From the NCBI GenBank assembly GCA_005879255.1, contig VBKY01000128.1:1-18624 (forward strand): a stretch of DNA of 18,624 nt, in the 5' to 3' direction. The translations under genes were made by a program, and so were the position numbers. This document shows positions 8,171 to 14,532 of this stretch, in pieces. The notes under the pieces were generated by a model. It was not told where the DNA came from. It saw nothing but the letters and a program-made list of their open reading frames with translations, and did not search any database. Origin of the DNA: Deltaproteobacteria bacterium. Its GTDB lineage: Bacteria > Desulfobacterota_B > Binatia > UBA9968. Position 1 is the stretch's first letter, and the number at the start of each line of letters is the position of its first letter.

Positions 8171-8478
8171 GATCGGGCATTCGTAGCGTCCACGACCAAT
8201 TGCTCCATGGCGCCGTAGACGAACCCTTCGAATTGAATCTCGGCAACGGGCCGCAACCCATACACCGCCAGCCCGATAGATGTGCCGACGATGGCGGATT
8301 CGGAAAGCGGCGTGTCGATGACGCGGTTCTCGCCGAATAATTCCAGCAAACCCTGCGTGGCCCTGAAGACTCCGCCGTCTTTGCCCACGTCCTCGCCCAG
8401 GACCAGCGCCCTAGGATCCTTTTCCATCTCCTGCTTGAGCGCAAGATTGATTGCCTCAACGACAGTCAGCTTGGGCAT
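8167..8478 (-). CDS. E1-beta N-terminal fragment (103 codons)
   Basis: This is the N-terminal part of the split E1-beta. It starts 21 bases after E1-alpha and has GGGAGG six bases before its ATG. LGEDVGKDGGVFRATQGL (28-45) and DTPLSESAIVG with the conserved E60 near the TPP site are intact. Residues 96-103 (VDATNARS) come from the shifted frame and have no family counterpart. If translated as is, it lacks the substrate-channel His region and the C-terminal domain and should not work alone. Confidence 0.7.
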   Translation of the reverse strand: MPKLTVVEAINLALKQEMEKDPRALVLGEDVGKDGGVFRATQGLLELFGENRVIDTPLSESAIVGTSIGLAVYGLRPVAEIQFEGFVYGAMEQLVVDATNARS

Positions 8479-8499
8479 TTTTTCCTCCCGAGTCGTTTG

Positions 8500-9579
8500 T
8501 TATTTGCCACGCCCGTTTCCGCTAAGGAACGCTTCCATTTGCTCGTTTAGCTCTTGCGTCATCTCTCGGAAAGTATACCGGAACATGTCCTCGGGTTCAG
8601 CAAGTGGCGCGGACTCAAACTCTTTCACCGCCGATTCGATTTGCTCGCGCGCGCGGCCGGCCACTCTTAAGCCATACGCTTCATCCCAAAGGCCCTTAGC
8701 CGCCATATATTTTTTGAGCCGGTCTATAGGATCTTTCTTTTTCCACTGCTCCACTTCTTCCTTGCTGCGGTAGCGCGACGCGTCGTCTGCGGTGGTATGG
8801 TCGCCAATCCGGTAGGTCACGGCTTCGATGAAGGTAGGTCCGTTTCCCGCGCGTGCGCGTTGGAGCGCTTCGTCAGTGGCTTTGTACACGGCAAACACGT
8901 CGTTGCCGTCAACTTGAATGCCGGGAAAATCGTAGGCAATCGCTTTTTGTGCCAACGTCGCTGCGGCGGTCTGGCGCTTCAAAGGAACGGAAATGGCCCA
9001 ATGATTGTTTTGGCAAACAAAGACCACAGGCAAACAAAACACGCCGGCAAAATTCAGTCCTTCGTGAAAGTCTCCCTTTGAGGTTGCGCCATCGCCGAGA
9101 TAAACGAGAACAGCGACATTATCGCCGTTTAGTTTGGCGCCCCAGGCCACTCCGGCTGCGATGGGAATCTGCGTTCCCACGGGAATGGTGATAGGGAAGT
9201 CGTTTTGTCCCTCGGGAATAACGTTGCCGCGCTCGTCGCCTGACCAGTACTGAAGAATTATTCGCGGCGGCAGCCCTCGAATGATCGATGCCCCGGCTTC
9301 ACGAAAGGAAGGAAACATCCAATCGGTGGTTTTGAGAGCTAGAGCGCTCGCAACCTGCGCGGCTTCTTGTCCGAGAATTGAGGCGTAGGTGCCCAGTCGT
9401 CCTTCGCGCTGAAGTTTGAAAGCCTTCTCATCGAAGGTGCGGGCAAGAACGATGTTTTCGTATAACGTGCGAATTTGCTCGTCAGAAAGCGCAGGGCGGA
9501 GAGCTTCGTCGCAGTTTCCGTGCTCGTCCAAGATTTGCAGCCGTTCAATGTCAAAGCTCTTGATCGTTGTCTTGGGCAT
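8500..9579 (-). CDS. 2-oxoacid dehydrogenase E1-alpha subunit (pyruvate / branched-chain type)
   Basis: This complete 359-residue E1-alpha carries out TPP-dependent decarboxylation of a 2-oxoacid and reductive acylation of the E2 lipoyl group. The TPP motif runs from GDGATSKGDF (162-171) to QNNHWAIS (190-197). The C-terminal loop YRIGDHTTADDASRYR (256-271) holds H261, a conserved active-site-loop His. The N-terminal stretch (DIERLQILDEHGNCDEALRPALSDEQIRTLY) and overall length follow the Gram-positive PdhA/BkdA type. It is the first gene of the block, with AAGGAG six bases before ATG, and its upstream region is shared with the divergent acyl-CoA operon. Pyruvate, 2-oxoisovalerate and related branched oxoacids are all possible substrates. 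The position beside an isobutyryl-type mutase favours 2-oxoisovalerate, but this is inference. Confidence 0.93.
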   Translation of the reverse strand: MPKTTIKSFDIERLQILDEHGNCDEALRPALSDEQIRTLYENIVLARTFDEKAFKLQREGRLGTYASILGQEAAQVASALALKTTDWMFPSFREAGASIIRGLPPRIILQYWSGDERGNVIPEGQNDFPITIPVGTQIPIAAGVAWGAKLNGDNVAVLVYLGDGATSKGDFHEGLNFAGVFCLPVVFVCQNNHWAISVPLKRQTAAATLAQKAIAYDFPGIQVDGNDVFAVYKATDEALQRARAGNGPTFIEAVTYRIGDHTTADDASRYRSKEEVEQWKKKDPIDRLKKYMAAKGLWDEAYGLRVAGRAREQIESAVKEFESAPLAEPEDMFRYTFREMTQELNEQMEAFLSGNGRGK

Positions 9580-9633
9580 GACGGACTCCTTGGCTGAGCT
9601 AAACTGGTTTCATTGTCATCCCGCTGCAACCGT

Positions 9634-9662
9634 AGTGTAGCACTCTACTGGATTATTTTGAA
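9634..9662 (-). promoter_or_regulatory. Candidate sigma70-type promoter for the E1-alpha/E1-beta/E2 block
   Basis: Read on the minus strand, TTCAAA (9662-9657) and TACACT (9639-9634) are separated by 17 bases. Each box keeps four of six consensus bases. Transcription would start near 9627, about 48 bases before the E1-alpha ATG. Its -35 box overlaps that of the plus-strand candidate, so the two promoters could compete or share one regulator. This is consensus matching only. Confidence 0.3.
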
Positions 9663-9685
9663 TGTCCCATTAATTCTGCTAAAAT
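9658..9685 (+). promoter_or_regulatory. Candidate sigma70-type promoter for the acyl-CoA operon
   Basis: TTGAAT (9658-9663) and TAAAAT (9680-9685) are spaced by 16 bases; the -10 box keeps five of six consensus bases and the -35 box four. The thiolase ATG is at 9931, giving a leader of about 240 bases. Confidence 0.3.
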
Positions 9686-9879
9686 TGGATTGTTGCGGCA
9701 GTGGCTCCAACCTTGTGGGCCAGGGAGGAGCGCCCGAATGGAAGCAAGGCCTGAGCAAAAACGGCCGATCGCCTCATCGCAGGCCCGGCTAAGGTTTTCT
9801 TCCTCAACGATTGCCGGCGCCAATCAAACGCTCCCGTCGTTGCAGATATCCTTGTCCTTCCACCGGCCATTGAAAAGGC

Positions 9880-9906
9880 TTCGCAAAACAACTTCGGTTT
9901 CGCAAA
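9880..9906 (+). promoter_or_regulatory. Direct repeat TTCGCAAA x2 upstream of the thiolase
   Basis: Two exact TTCGCAAA copies start at 9880 and 9899, 19 bases apart, close to two helical turns. They end 24 bases before the ATG at 9931, just ahead of the GGAAAGGGAG ribosome-binding region. They could be an operator read by a dimeric regulator or chance A/T-rich similarity. Confidence 0.2.
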
Positions 9907-9930
9907 GCAGTTTGGAAAGGGAGAACCGTC

Positions 9931-11109
9931 ATGAGACAAGCCGTGATCGTCAGCGCCGTCCGCACTCCGGTCGGAAGCTTTCAAGGTAGCCTCAGTTCTC
10001 TATCCGCTACACAATTGGGTAGCGTGGTCATTACCGAGGCTCTGCGCAGAGTGGACCTGCCCGGAGGGGAGGTCGATGAAGTGATCATGGGCAACGTCCT
10101 TTCGGCGGGTCTGGGTCAGGCGCCGGCGCGCCAGGCCAGTCTCGGAGCGGGACTCCCCAACAGCGTTGCTTGTACCACGATCAACAAAGTTTGTGGCTCC
10201 GGGTTGAAAGCAGTCATGCTAGCGGCCCAAGCAGTCATGCTCGGAGACGCCGAAGTTATCGTGGCGGGCGGGATGGAAAGCATGAGCAAGGCTCCCTATC
10301 TGTTGACCAAAGCCAGAAGCGGTTATCGCATGGGATCCGGGGAGCTGGTCGATAGCATGATCCGTGACGGACTCTGGGATGTTTACAATGATTTTCATAT
10401 GGGTGCGGCGGCAGAAATCTGCGCAGAAACGCTCGGGATCAGCCGGGAAGAGCAAGATGATTTTGCGTTGACGAGCTACAGACGCGCGTTAAAAGCGCAA
10501 GAGTTGGAGGAGTTCAAACGAGAAATTATCCCGGTGAAAGTGCCACACAGTTTGGACCACGAGTCGGTGGTGGACAAAGATGAAGGGCCCAAACGCATTA
10601 ACTGCGAAAGGTTTCGTGACTTGCAGCCGTCGTTCAAAAAAGACGGGAGCGTAACAGCGGGCAATGCTTCGTCACTCAGTGACGGGGCGGCTGCTGTCGT
10701 CGTGATCTCCGAGGAGAAAGCTCGTCTCTTTGGGCTCAAGCCTAAAGCAAGAATCATTGGTTATACCGCCTATGGTACCGATCCCGCGTGGTTTACTACG
10801 GCGCCCGTGCGAGCGATATCGTCTCTGCTGCAAAGAACAGATCGCAGCGTTGCGGATGTCGACCTGTTCGAGATTAATGAAGCGTTCGCGGTCTGCTCCA
10901 TCGCTGTTAACCGGGAGCTCGGTTTGGATCTGAGCAAGGTCAATATTCGCGGTGGCGCGGTGGCGTTGGGTCATCCTCTCGGTGCGAGCGGCGCTCGAAT
11001 CCTGACAACCTTGCTCCATAGCCTTGAGGATTTGAAGCTGAGGCGAGGTGTCGCGAGTCTGTGCATCGGCGGGGGAGAAGCGGTGGCCCTGATGGTGGAA
11101 AGCATTTGA
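9931..11109 (+). CDS. Acetyl-CoA C-acetyltransferase (thiolase)
   Basis: This 392-residue thiolase opens the plus-strand operon. C88 in NKVCGSGLKAV is the acyl-accepting nucleophile, N316/E317 start the NEAFA motif, H348 lies in GGAVALGHPLGASG and C378 in LCIGGGEAVAL. HMGAAAEICAE and QPSFKKDGSVTAGNASSLSDGAAA are classic acetoacetyl-CoA thiolase text. It would split acetoacetyl-CoA into two acetyl-CoA as the last step of butyryl-CoA breakdown; the reverse reaction is chemically possible. GGAAAGGGAG lies about seven bases before ATG. It differs from the thiolase at 3981-5168 throughout, so the two probably have different chain-length ranges. Confidence 0.94.
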   Translation: MRQAVIVSAVRTPVGSFQGSLSSLSATQLGSVVITEALRRVDLPGGEVDEVIMGNVLSAGLGQAPARQASLGAGLPNSVACTTINKVCGSGLKAVMLAAQAVMLGDAEVIVAGGMESMSKAPYLLTKARSGYRMGSGELVDSMIRDGLWDVYNDFHMGAAAEICAETLGISREEQDDFALTSYRRALKAQELEEFKREIIPVKVPHSLDHESVVDKDEGPKRINCERFRDLQPSFKKDGSVTAGNASSLSDGAAAVVVISEEKARLFGLKPKARIIGYTAYGTDPAWFTTAPVRAISSLLQRTDRSVADVDLFEINEAFAVCSIAVNRELGLDLSKVNIRGGAVALGHPLGASGARILTTLLHSLEDLKLRRGVASLCIGGGEAVALMVESI

Positions 11110-11246
11110 ACAGAAGCAGTCAGAAGCCAAGGGTCAGAATGTTGGGAGGAAGAATGTTGCAAGAAGGAATTCAGAAGCTAAAATCCAAAATTCGCCAACT
11201 CCAGTATACTGGATTCTGACTTCTGAATTCTTGAGTTTCATCGAAA
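11110..11246. repeat. Structured intergenic repeat between thiolase and acyl-CoA dehydrogenase
   Basis: An exact 11-base inverted repeat, GAATTCAGAAG (11167-11177) and CTTCTGAATTC (11220-11230), extends inward to 20-base arms (11167-11186 and 11211-11230) with 17 matching positions. The perfect palindrome CCAGTATACTGG (11201-11212) sits at the inner edge of the right arm. Upstream are direct repeats: CAGAAGC at 11111, 11121 and 11172, and AGAATGTTG at 11136 and 11151. The element fills almost the whole gap, so the RNA would carry a strong hairpin in mid-operon. No clear T-run follows, which argues against a simple terminator. It looks like a dispersed palindromic repeat family. Confidence 0.6.
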
Positions 11247-12425
11247 ATGAACTTCCAGCTCACCGAAGAACAATTGATGGTCCAGGAGATGACGCGCTCC
11301 TTTGCCGAAAAGGAGATTAAACCGGTTGCCCCACGGATGGACCGCGATAGTTTGTATCCAACCGACCTGGTCAAACGGCTGGCGAAGATGGGACTGATGG
11401 GGATTTTCGTGCCCCAGGAGTTCGGCGGCGCCGGCATGGACCTTGTTTCCTACGTTATCGCCCTAGAAGAGATCTCCCGCGCCTGGGCTTCGTTGGGAAC
11501 GATTATGAGCGTGAATAACTCGCTTTCTTGTGGCGCGATTCTCCGTTTCGGCAATGAGGCACAAAAGCAAAAATATCTTATCCCATTAGCCCGCGGCGAG
11601 TGGCAGGGTTGCTACGCTCTGACCGAGTCCAGCTCGGGTTCGGACGCGGGCTCCATGCGGACCCGAGCGCGAGCGGTGGGCAACGACTATGTGCTCAGCG
11701 GCAGTAAGGTTTTCACCACCAATGCCAGCCGCGCCGACGTTGCGCTTGTTTACGCGGTGACCAACCCAGCGGACGGCAAGCATGGCGTCTCGGCTTTTCT
11801 GGTTGAGACCAAGACAGCAGGCTTTATTATCGGGAAATTGGAAGACAAGCTGGGTCTCCGTTCGTCGGAGACGGCGGGCGTGGTATTCGAAGATTGCCGA
11901 GTTCCCCAAGAAAACCGGTTGGGAGAGGAAGGACAAGGATTCAAGATCGCGTTGGCCACGCTGGATGGCGGTCGGATCGGCATCGCCGCTCAAGCCCTCG
12001 GCATCGCGCAAGGCTGCCTCGACGAAGCTCTCACGTATGCCCAGCAGCGTAAGCAATTCGGTCGCCCGATCGCCGATTTTCAGGCCATCCAAGGGATGCT
12101 CGCCGATATGGCGACGGAGATCGACGCCGCCACATTTCTGACATACCGAGCCGCTTGGCTGGCTCAGCAGGGGAGAAGGGTGACCTGTGAAGCGGCCATG
12201 GCCAAGCTCTTCGCTTCAGAGGCATGCAACCGCATTGCTTATAAGGCCGTGCAGATCTTCGGCGGCTACGGCTACATCAAAGAATATGCGGTGGAGCGCT
12301 TCTTTCGCGACGCGCGTGTCACGACACTGTACGAAGGAACCTCTGAAATCCAGCGGCTGATCATCGCGCGCCACCTGATTCGAGAAGGAGAGCCTTCTGA
12401 TGAGTCTCAGGAAGAAAGCCTTTAG
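11247..12425 (+). CDS. Acyl-CoA dehydrogenase (short-chain type)
   Basis: This 392-residue FAD-dependent dehydrogenase forms the 2,3-double bond of an acyl-CoA and passes electrons to electron-transfer flavoprotein. CYALTESSSGSDAGS is the FAD/substrate signature, and FGGYGYIKEYAVERFFRDARV with YEGTSEIQR is the C-terminal signature. E363 of YEGTSE is at the catalytic-base position of the short-chain group (butyryl-CoA dehydrogenase). Butyryl-CoA or isobutyryl-CoA are the likely substrates from context. No good Shine-Dalgarno precedes ATG at 11247, which follows the hairpin element. Its 3' end overlaps the mutase start by 26 bases, so the two are translated from one message. Confidence 0.93.
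   Translation: MNFQLTEEQLMVQEMTRSFAEKEIKPVAPRMDRDSLYPTDLVKRLAKMGLMGIFVPQEFGGAGMDLVSYVIALEEISRAWASLGTIMSVNNSLSCGAILRFGNEAQKQKYLIPLARGEWQGCYALTESSSGSDAGSMRTRARAVGNDYVLSGSKVFTTNASRADVALVYAVTNPADGKHGVSAFLVETKTAGFIIGKLEDKLGLRSSETAGVVFEDCRVPQENRLGEEGQGFKIALATLDGGRIGIAAQALGIAQGCLDEALTYAQQRKQFGRPIADFQAIQGMLADMATEIDAATFLTYRAAWLAQQGRRVTCEAAMAKLFASEACNRIAYKAVQIFGGYGYIKEYAVERFFRDARVTTLYEGTSEIQRLIIARHLIREGEPSDESQEESL
12385..12390 (+). promoter_or_regulatory. Ribosome-binding site of the mutase, inside the preceding gene
   Basis: AAGGAG ends nine bases before ATG at 12400 and lies within the last codons of the acyl-CoA dehydrogenase. It supports the overlapping start and translational coupling of the two genes. 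Confidence 0.6.
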
Positions 12426-13995
12426 AAATCTCTCGGGCATCGAAATCCATGAGTTGTACAAGCCCGGCGATATCGAAGATCTCGACTATACGCGCGATCT
12501 GGGAATTCCCGGAGAGTTCCCTTTCACCCGCGGCGTCTATCGGACGATGTATCGCGGCAAGCTCTGGACCATGCGCCAGTTCGCCGGCTTTGCCACAGCC
12601 GTCGAGACGAATCGAAGATACCGTTATCTTTTGGCCCAGGGAAATGCCGGACTATCCGTAGCGTTCGATATGCCCACCTTGATGGGCTACGACTCCGATC
12701 ATCCACGATCCAAAGGGGAGGTGGGAAAGTGCGGCGTCGCCATCGATTCCGTTGCCGACATGGAACAGCTCTTTGCCGAAATCCCGTTGGATCAGATCAG
12801 CGTGTCGATGACTATCAACGGCCCCGCCATCGTTCTCTTTGCCATGTACCTGATCGTTGCCGAGCGTCAGGGGGTTCCGTTCAGCAACCTGCGCGGAACC
12901 CTGCAGAACGATATCCTGAAAGAATATATTGCGCAAAAGGAGTGGATCTGTCCGCCCGCCCCTTCGCTGAAGATTATCAATGACACGGTGCGCTTCTGTG
13001 TCGAGTCGGTGCCCCGCTACCACCCCATCAGCATCAGCGGCTATCACATACGCGAGGCCGGATCCACGGCCGTCCAGGAACTGGCTTTTACGCTGTACGA
13101 TGGATTGACTTACGTTAAATCCGGCGTCGAGTCGGGCTTGAGAGTCGACGATTTCGCGCCGCAACTCTCCTTTTTCTTCAACGCCCACAATGACTTCTTC
13201 GAGGAGATTGCCAAATATCGCGCGGCGCGCCGTCTGTGGGCCAGGGAGATGAAGAAACGCTTCGATACCAAAGATCCCCTCTCCCTCGCACTGCGCTGCC
13301 ATGCGCAAACAGCCGGCTGCAGCCTGACGGCGCAGCAACCGCTCAACAACGTGGTTCGCGTTACGCTCCAAGCTCTCGCATCCATACTGGGCGGCGCGCA
13401 GTCGCTGCACACTAATTCCCTCGACGAAACGCTCGCGCTGCCGACGGAGGAGGCGGTGAAGATCGCTTTGCGCACGCAGCAAATCATTGCCTACGAATCC
13501 GGCGTCGTGGATACGGTCGACCCACTCGGAGGGTCCTACTATATCGAGTGGCTCACCAACCGGCTCGAAGCGGAGGCGGTGAGCTATTTCACTAAGCTCG
13601 ATGAAATGGGCGGAATGGTTCGCGCCATTGAGCTTGGCTATCCCCAGAACGAGATCCATCGCTCCGCGCTGGCTTATCAAAAGGAAGTTGAATCGGGCGA
13701 GCGCATCATCGTCGGCGTGAATGCCTTTACGGAGCCCGAGGAGGCGCCGATCAAAACGCTCAGAATCAAACAGGCAGTCGAACGGCAGCAAATGCAACGG
13801 CTCCGTGAGAAAAAAAAGCAGCGCAGCGCTCTGCAGGTGCGCGGCGCTTTACAGCGGCTCGAACGCGTGGCCGAAGAAAACGGTTATCTCATGCCGCCGA
13901 TTTTAGATGCGGTTCGGTCGGAGGCGACCGTCGGAGAGATCTGCGACGTGCTAAGGAAAGTTTATGGGGAATATCGAGAAACCGGAACGATTTAA
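12400..13995 (+). CDS. icmA: B12-dependent acyl-CoA mutase large subunit, isobutyryl-CoA mutase type (methylmalonyl-CoA mutase family)
   Basis: This 531-residue catalytic TIM-barrel subunit lacks the C-terminal B12 domain, which is a separate gene downstream. The family is clear: LSVAFDMPTLMGYDSDHPR, ISISGYHIREAGS (Y215/H216, matching Tyr243/His244 of the Propionibacterium methylmalonyl-CoA mutase), and QTAGCSLTAQQPLNNVVR. The two residues that bind the methylmalonyl carboxylate there, Tyr89 and Arg207, correspond to F61 (RQFAGF) and Q179 (EYIAQKEW), both at an offset of 28. Phe plus Gln is the known pair of Streptomyces isobutyryl-CoA mutase (F80/Q198). A88 sits where 2-hydroxyisobutyryl-CoA mutase has Asp117, which argues against that enzyme. 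Predicted reaction: isobutyryl-CoA to n-butyryl-CoA, reversible, with adenosylcobalamin. An untested substrate such as isovaleryl/pivalyl-CoA remains possible. Confidence 0.85.
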   Translation: MSLRKKAFRNLSGIEIHELYKPGDIEDLDYTRDLGIPGEFPFTRGVYRTMYRGKLWTMRQFAGFATAVETNRRYRYLLAQGNAGLSVAFDMPTLMGYDSDHPRSKGEVGKCGVAIDSVADMEQLFAEIPLDQISVSMTINGPAIVLFAMYLIVAERQGVPFSNLRGTLQNDILKEYIAQKEWICPPAPSLKIINDTVRFCVESVPRYHPISISGYHIREAGSTAVQELAFTLYDGLTYVKSGVESGLRVDDFAPQLSFFFNAHNDFFEEIAKYRAARRLWAREMKKRFDTKDPLSLALRCHAQTAGCSLTAQQPLNNVVRVTLQALASILGGAQSLHTNSLDETLALPTEEAVKIALRTQQIIAYESGVVDTVDPLGGSYYIEWLTNRLEAEAVSYFTKLDEMGGMVRAIELGYPQNEIHRSALAYQKEVESGERIIVGVNAFTEPEEAPIKTLRIKQAVERQQMQRLREKKKQRSALQVRGALQRLERVAEENGYLMPPILDAVRSEATVGEICDVLRKVYGEYRETGTI

Positions 13996-14097
13996 GGACA
14001 ACGGAGTAATGGAGTGTTGGAGTAATGGGCATAATAAATCATTTCTCCGCTACTCCAGTAGTCGAGCGCTCCATTCGAGCTTGGTAAAGGAATAAGG
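13996..14097. repeat. Nested inverted repeat between the two mutase subunit genes
   Basis: GGAGTAATGG occurs twice (14003-14012 and 14019-14028). AATGGAG (14008-14014) pairs with CTCCATT (14069-14075), and inside it TGGAGTA (14018-14024) pairs with TACTCCA (14051-14057), so the gap can form a two-step hairpin. It ends shortly before AAAGGAATAAGG, the ribosome-binding region of the small-subunit gene. No coding frame is seen. It may be a dispersed repeat that inserted in the operon, or an element that stabilises or tunes the downstream message. Confidence 0.5.
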
Positions 14098-14520
14098 ATG
14101 GCCACTGCGGGAAACCATCGGCTCCGCGTTATCGTCGCCAAGGTCGGATTGGACGGGCATGATCGCGGTGTCCATATCGTCGCGCGCGCGCTCCGCGATG
14201 CCGGCGTGGAGGTGATTTATCTCGGCATTCACAATATGCCGGAGGAGATCGTCAGCGCCGCCATTCAGGAGGATGTCGATGCCATCGGCCTATCGGTTCA
14301 CTCGGCGGCTCATCTGGCACTTTTCAAAGAGATCATGAAATTGCTCAAGAAAAATAGGGCGACGGACATGATCGTGTTCGGTGGCGGGATCGTTCCGAGC
14401 GAGGATATCGCCACTCTCAAGAAGATGGGAGTTAAAGAGATCTTTACACCGGGAGCGTCGTTGGACGAAATTGTTCGGTTCGTAAAATCGATTCCTGCTC
14501 GCCTCGCAAAAGAGCAGTGA
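14098..14520 (+). CDS. icmB: Cobalamin-binding small subunit of the acyl-CoA mutase
   Basis: This 140-residue Rossmann-like B12-binding domain has the base-off/His-on signature DxHxxG as D19-G-H21-D-R-G24 (GLDGHDRGVHIVARALRDAG), then GLSVHSAAH and FGGGIVPSEDI, which wrap the nucleotide tail. H21 would be the lower cobalt ligand. It pairs with the large subunit 102 bases upstream to make the holoenzyme. The strand after the first helix reads YLGIHNMPEEIV; IcmB of Streptomyces also has His here (as I recall, GLHQTPEQIV), while methylmalonyl-type small domains usually have Arg or Phe. This weakly supports the isobutyryl-type reading. Confidence 0.9.
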   Translation: MATAGNHRLRVIVAKVGLDGHDRGVHIVARALRDAGVEVIYLGIHNMPEEIVSAAIQEDVDAIGLSVHSAAHLALFKEIMKLLKKNRATDMIVFGGGIVPSEDIATLKKMGVKEIFTPGASLDEIVRFVKSIPARLAKEQ

Positions 14521-14532
14521 AAACGCACATCA

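Larger units (their letters stand above)
7532..8478 (-). pseudogene. 2-oxoacid dehydrogenase E1-beta subunit, split by a frameshifting deletion
   Basis: Together the two reading frames make one E1-beta, the transketolase-like TPP partner of E1-alpha. The N-terminal part (8478 to 8167) runs through IQFEGFVYGAMEQLV and then reads VDATNARS to a stop. The C-terminal part can be read back past its first GTG (8170) as GRYECPIVIRVPYGGG. In the Geobacillus stearothermophilus enzyme, which I recall as the closest well-known relative, 11 residues (an ARIRYRT-like segment) lie between the two. Here only two bases (8192-8193) separate the codons for V95 and the following Gly, a net loss of about 31 bases. 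The rest aligns well end to end, with C-terminus ASRVAQAIDRVMNA. Either the gene is broken or the read/assembly has a small error; the well-kept coding on both sides suggests a recent event or an artefact. GGGAGG is the ribosome-binding site of the first part. Confidence 0.75.
9580..9930. other. 351-base divergent intergenic region between the E1/E2 block and the acyl-CoA operon
   Basis: No protein-like frame is seen here; short frames through it read as low-complexity Arg/Ser-rich text. It holds candidate overlapping divergent promoters near 9634-9685, a GGCCTG/CAGGCC inverted pair (9748-9753 and 9780-9785), and two TTCGCAAA copies (9880-9887 and 9899-9906) just ahead of the plus-strand ribosome-binding site. 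The long plus-strand leader of about 240 bases leaves room for post-transcriptional control, but no known riboswitch, including a cobalamin type, was recognised by eye. Confidence 0.5.

Noticed and set aside
8160..8200. Programmed ribosomal frameshift in E1-beta
   Set aside because: No slippery sequence or stimulating structure is evident, the missing segment would still be absent after a shift, and the E1-beta family is not known to use frameshifting.
9690..9989. Short frames in the divergent gap before the thiolase
   Set aside because: Arg/Ser-rich, no homology recognised, and the frame runs into the thiolase start out of phase; no sign of translation.
11110..11246. Intrinsic terminator for the thiolase gene
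   Set aside because: The hairpin is long with a 24-base loop and is followed by mixed sequence rather than a T-run; the downstream genes belong to the same pathway.
12652..13797. Long minus-strand frame (381 codons) opposite the mutase large subunit
   Set aside because: It is a shadow of a highly conserved gene on the other strand; no family motif and no promoter or ribosome-binding context.
12400..13995. Methylmalonyl-CoA mutase or 2-hydroxyisobutyryl-CoA mutase as the mutase identity
   Set aside because: Tyr89/Arg207 of methylmalonyl-CoA mutase are Phe61/Gln179 here, and the Asp117 of the hydroxyisobutyryl enzyme is Ala88.
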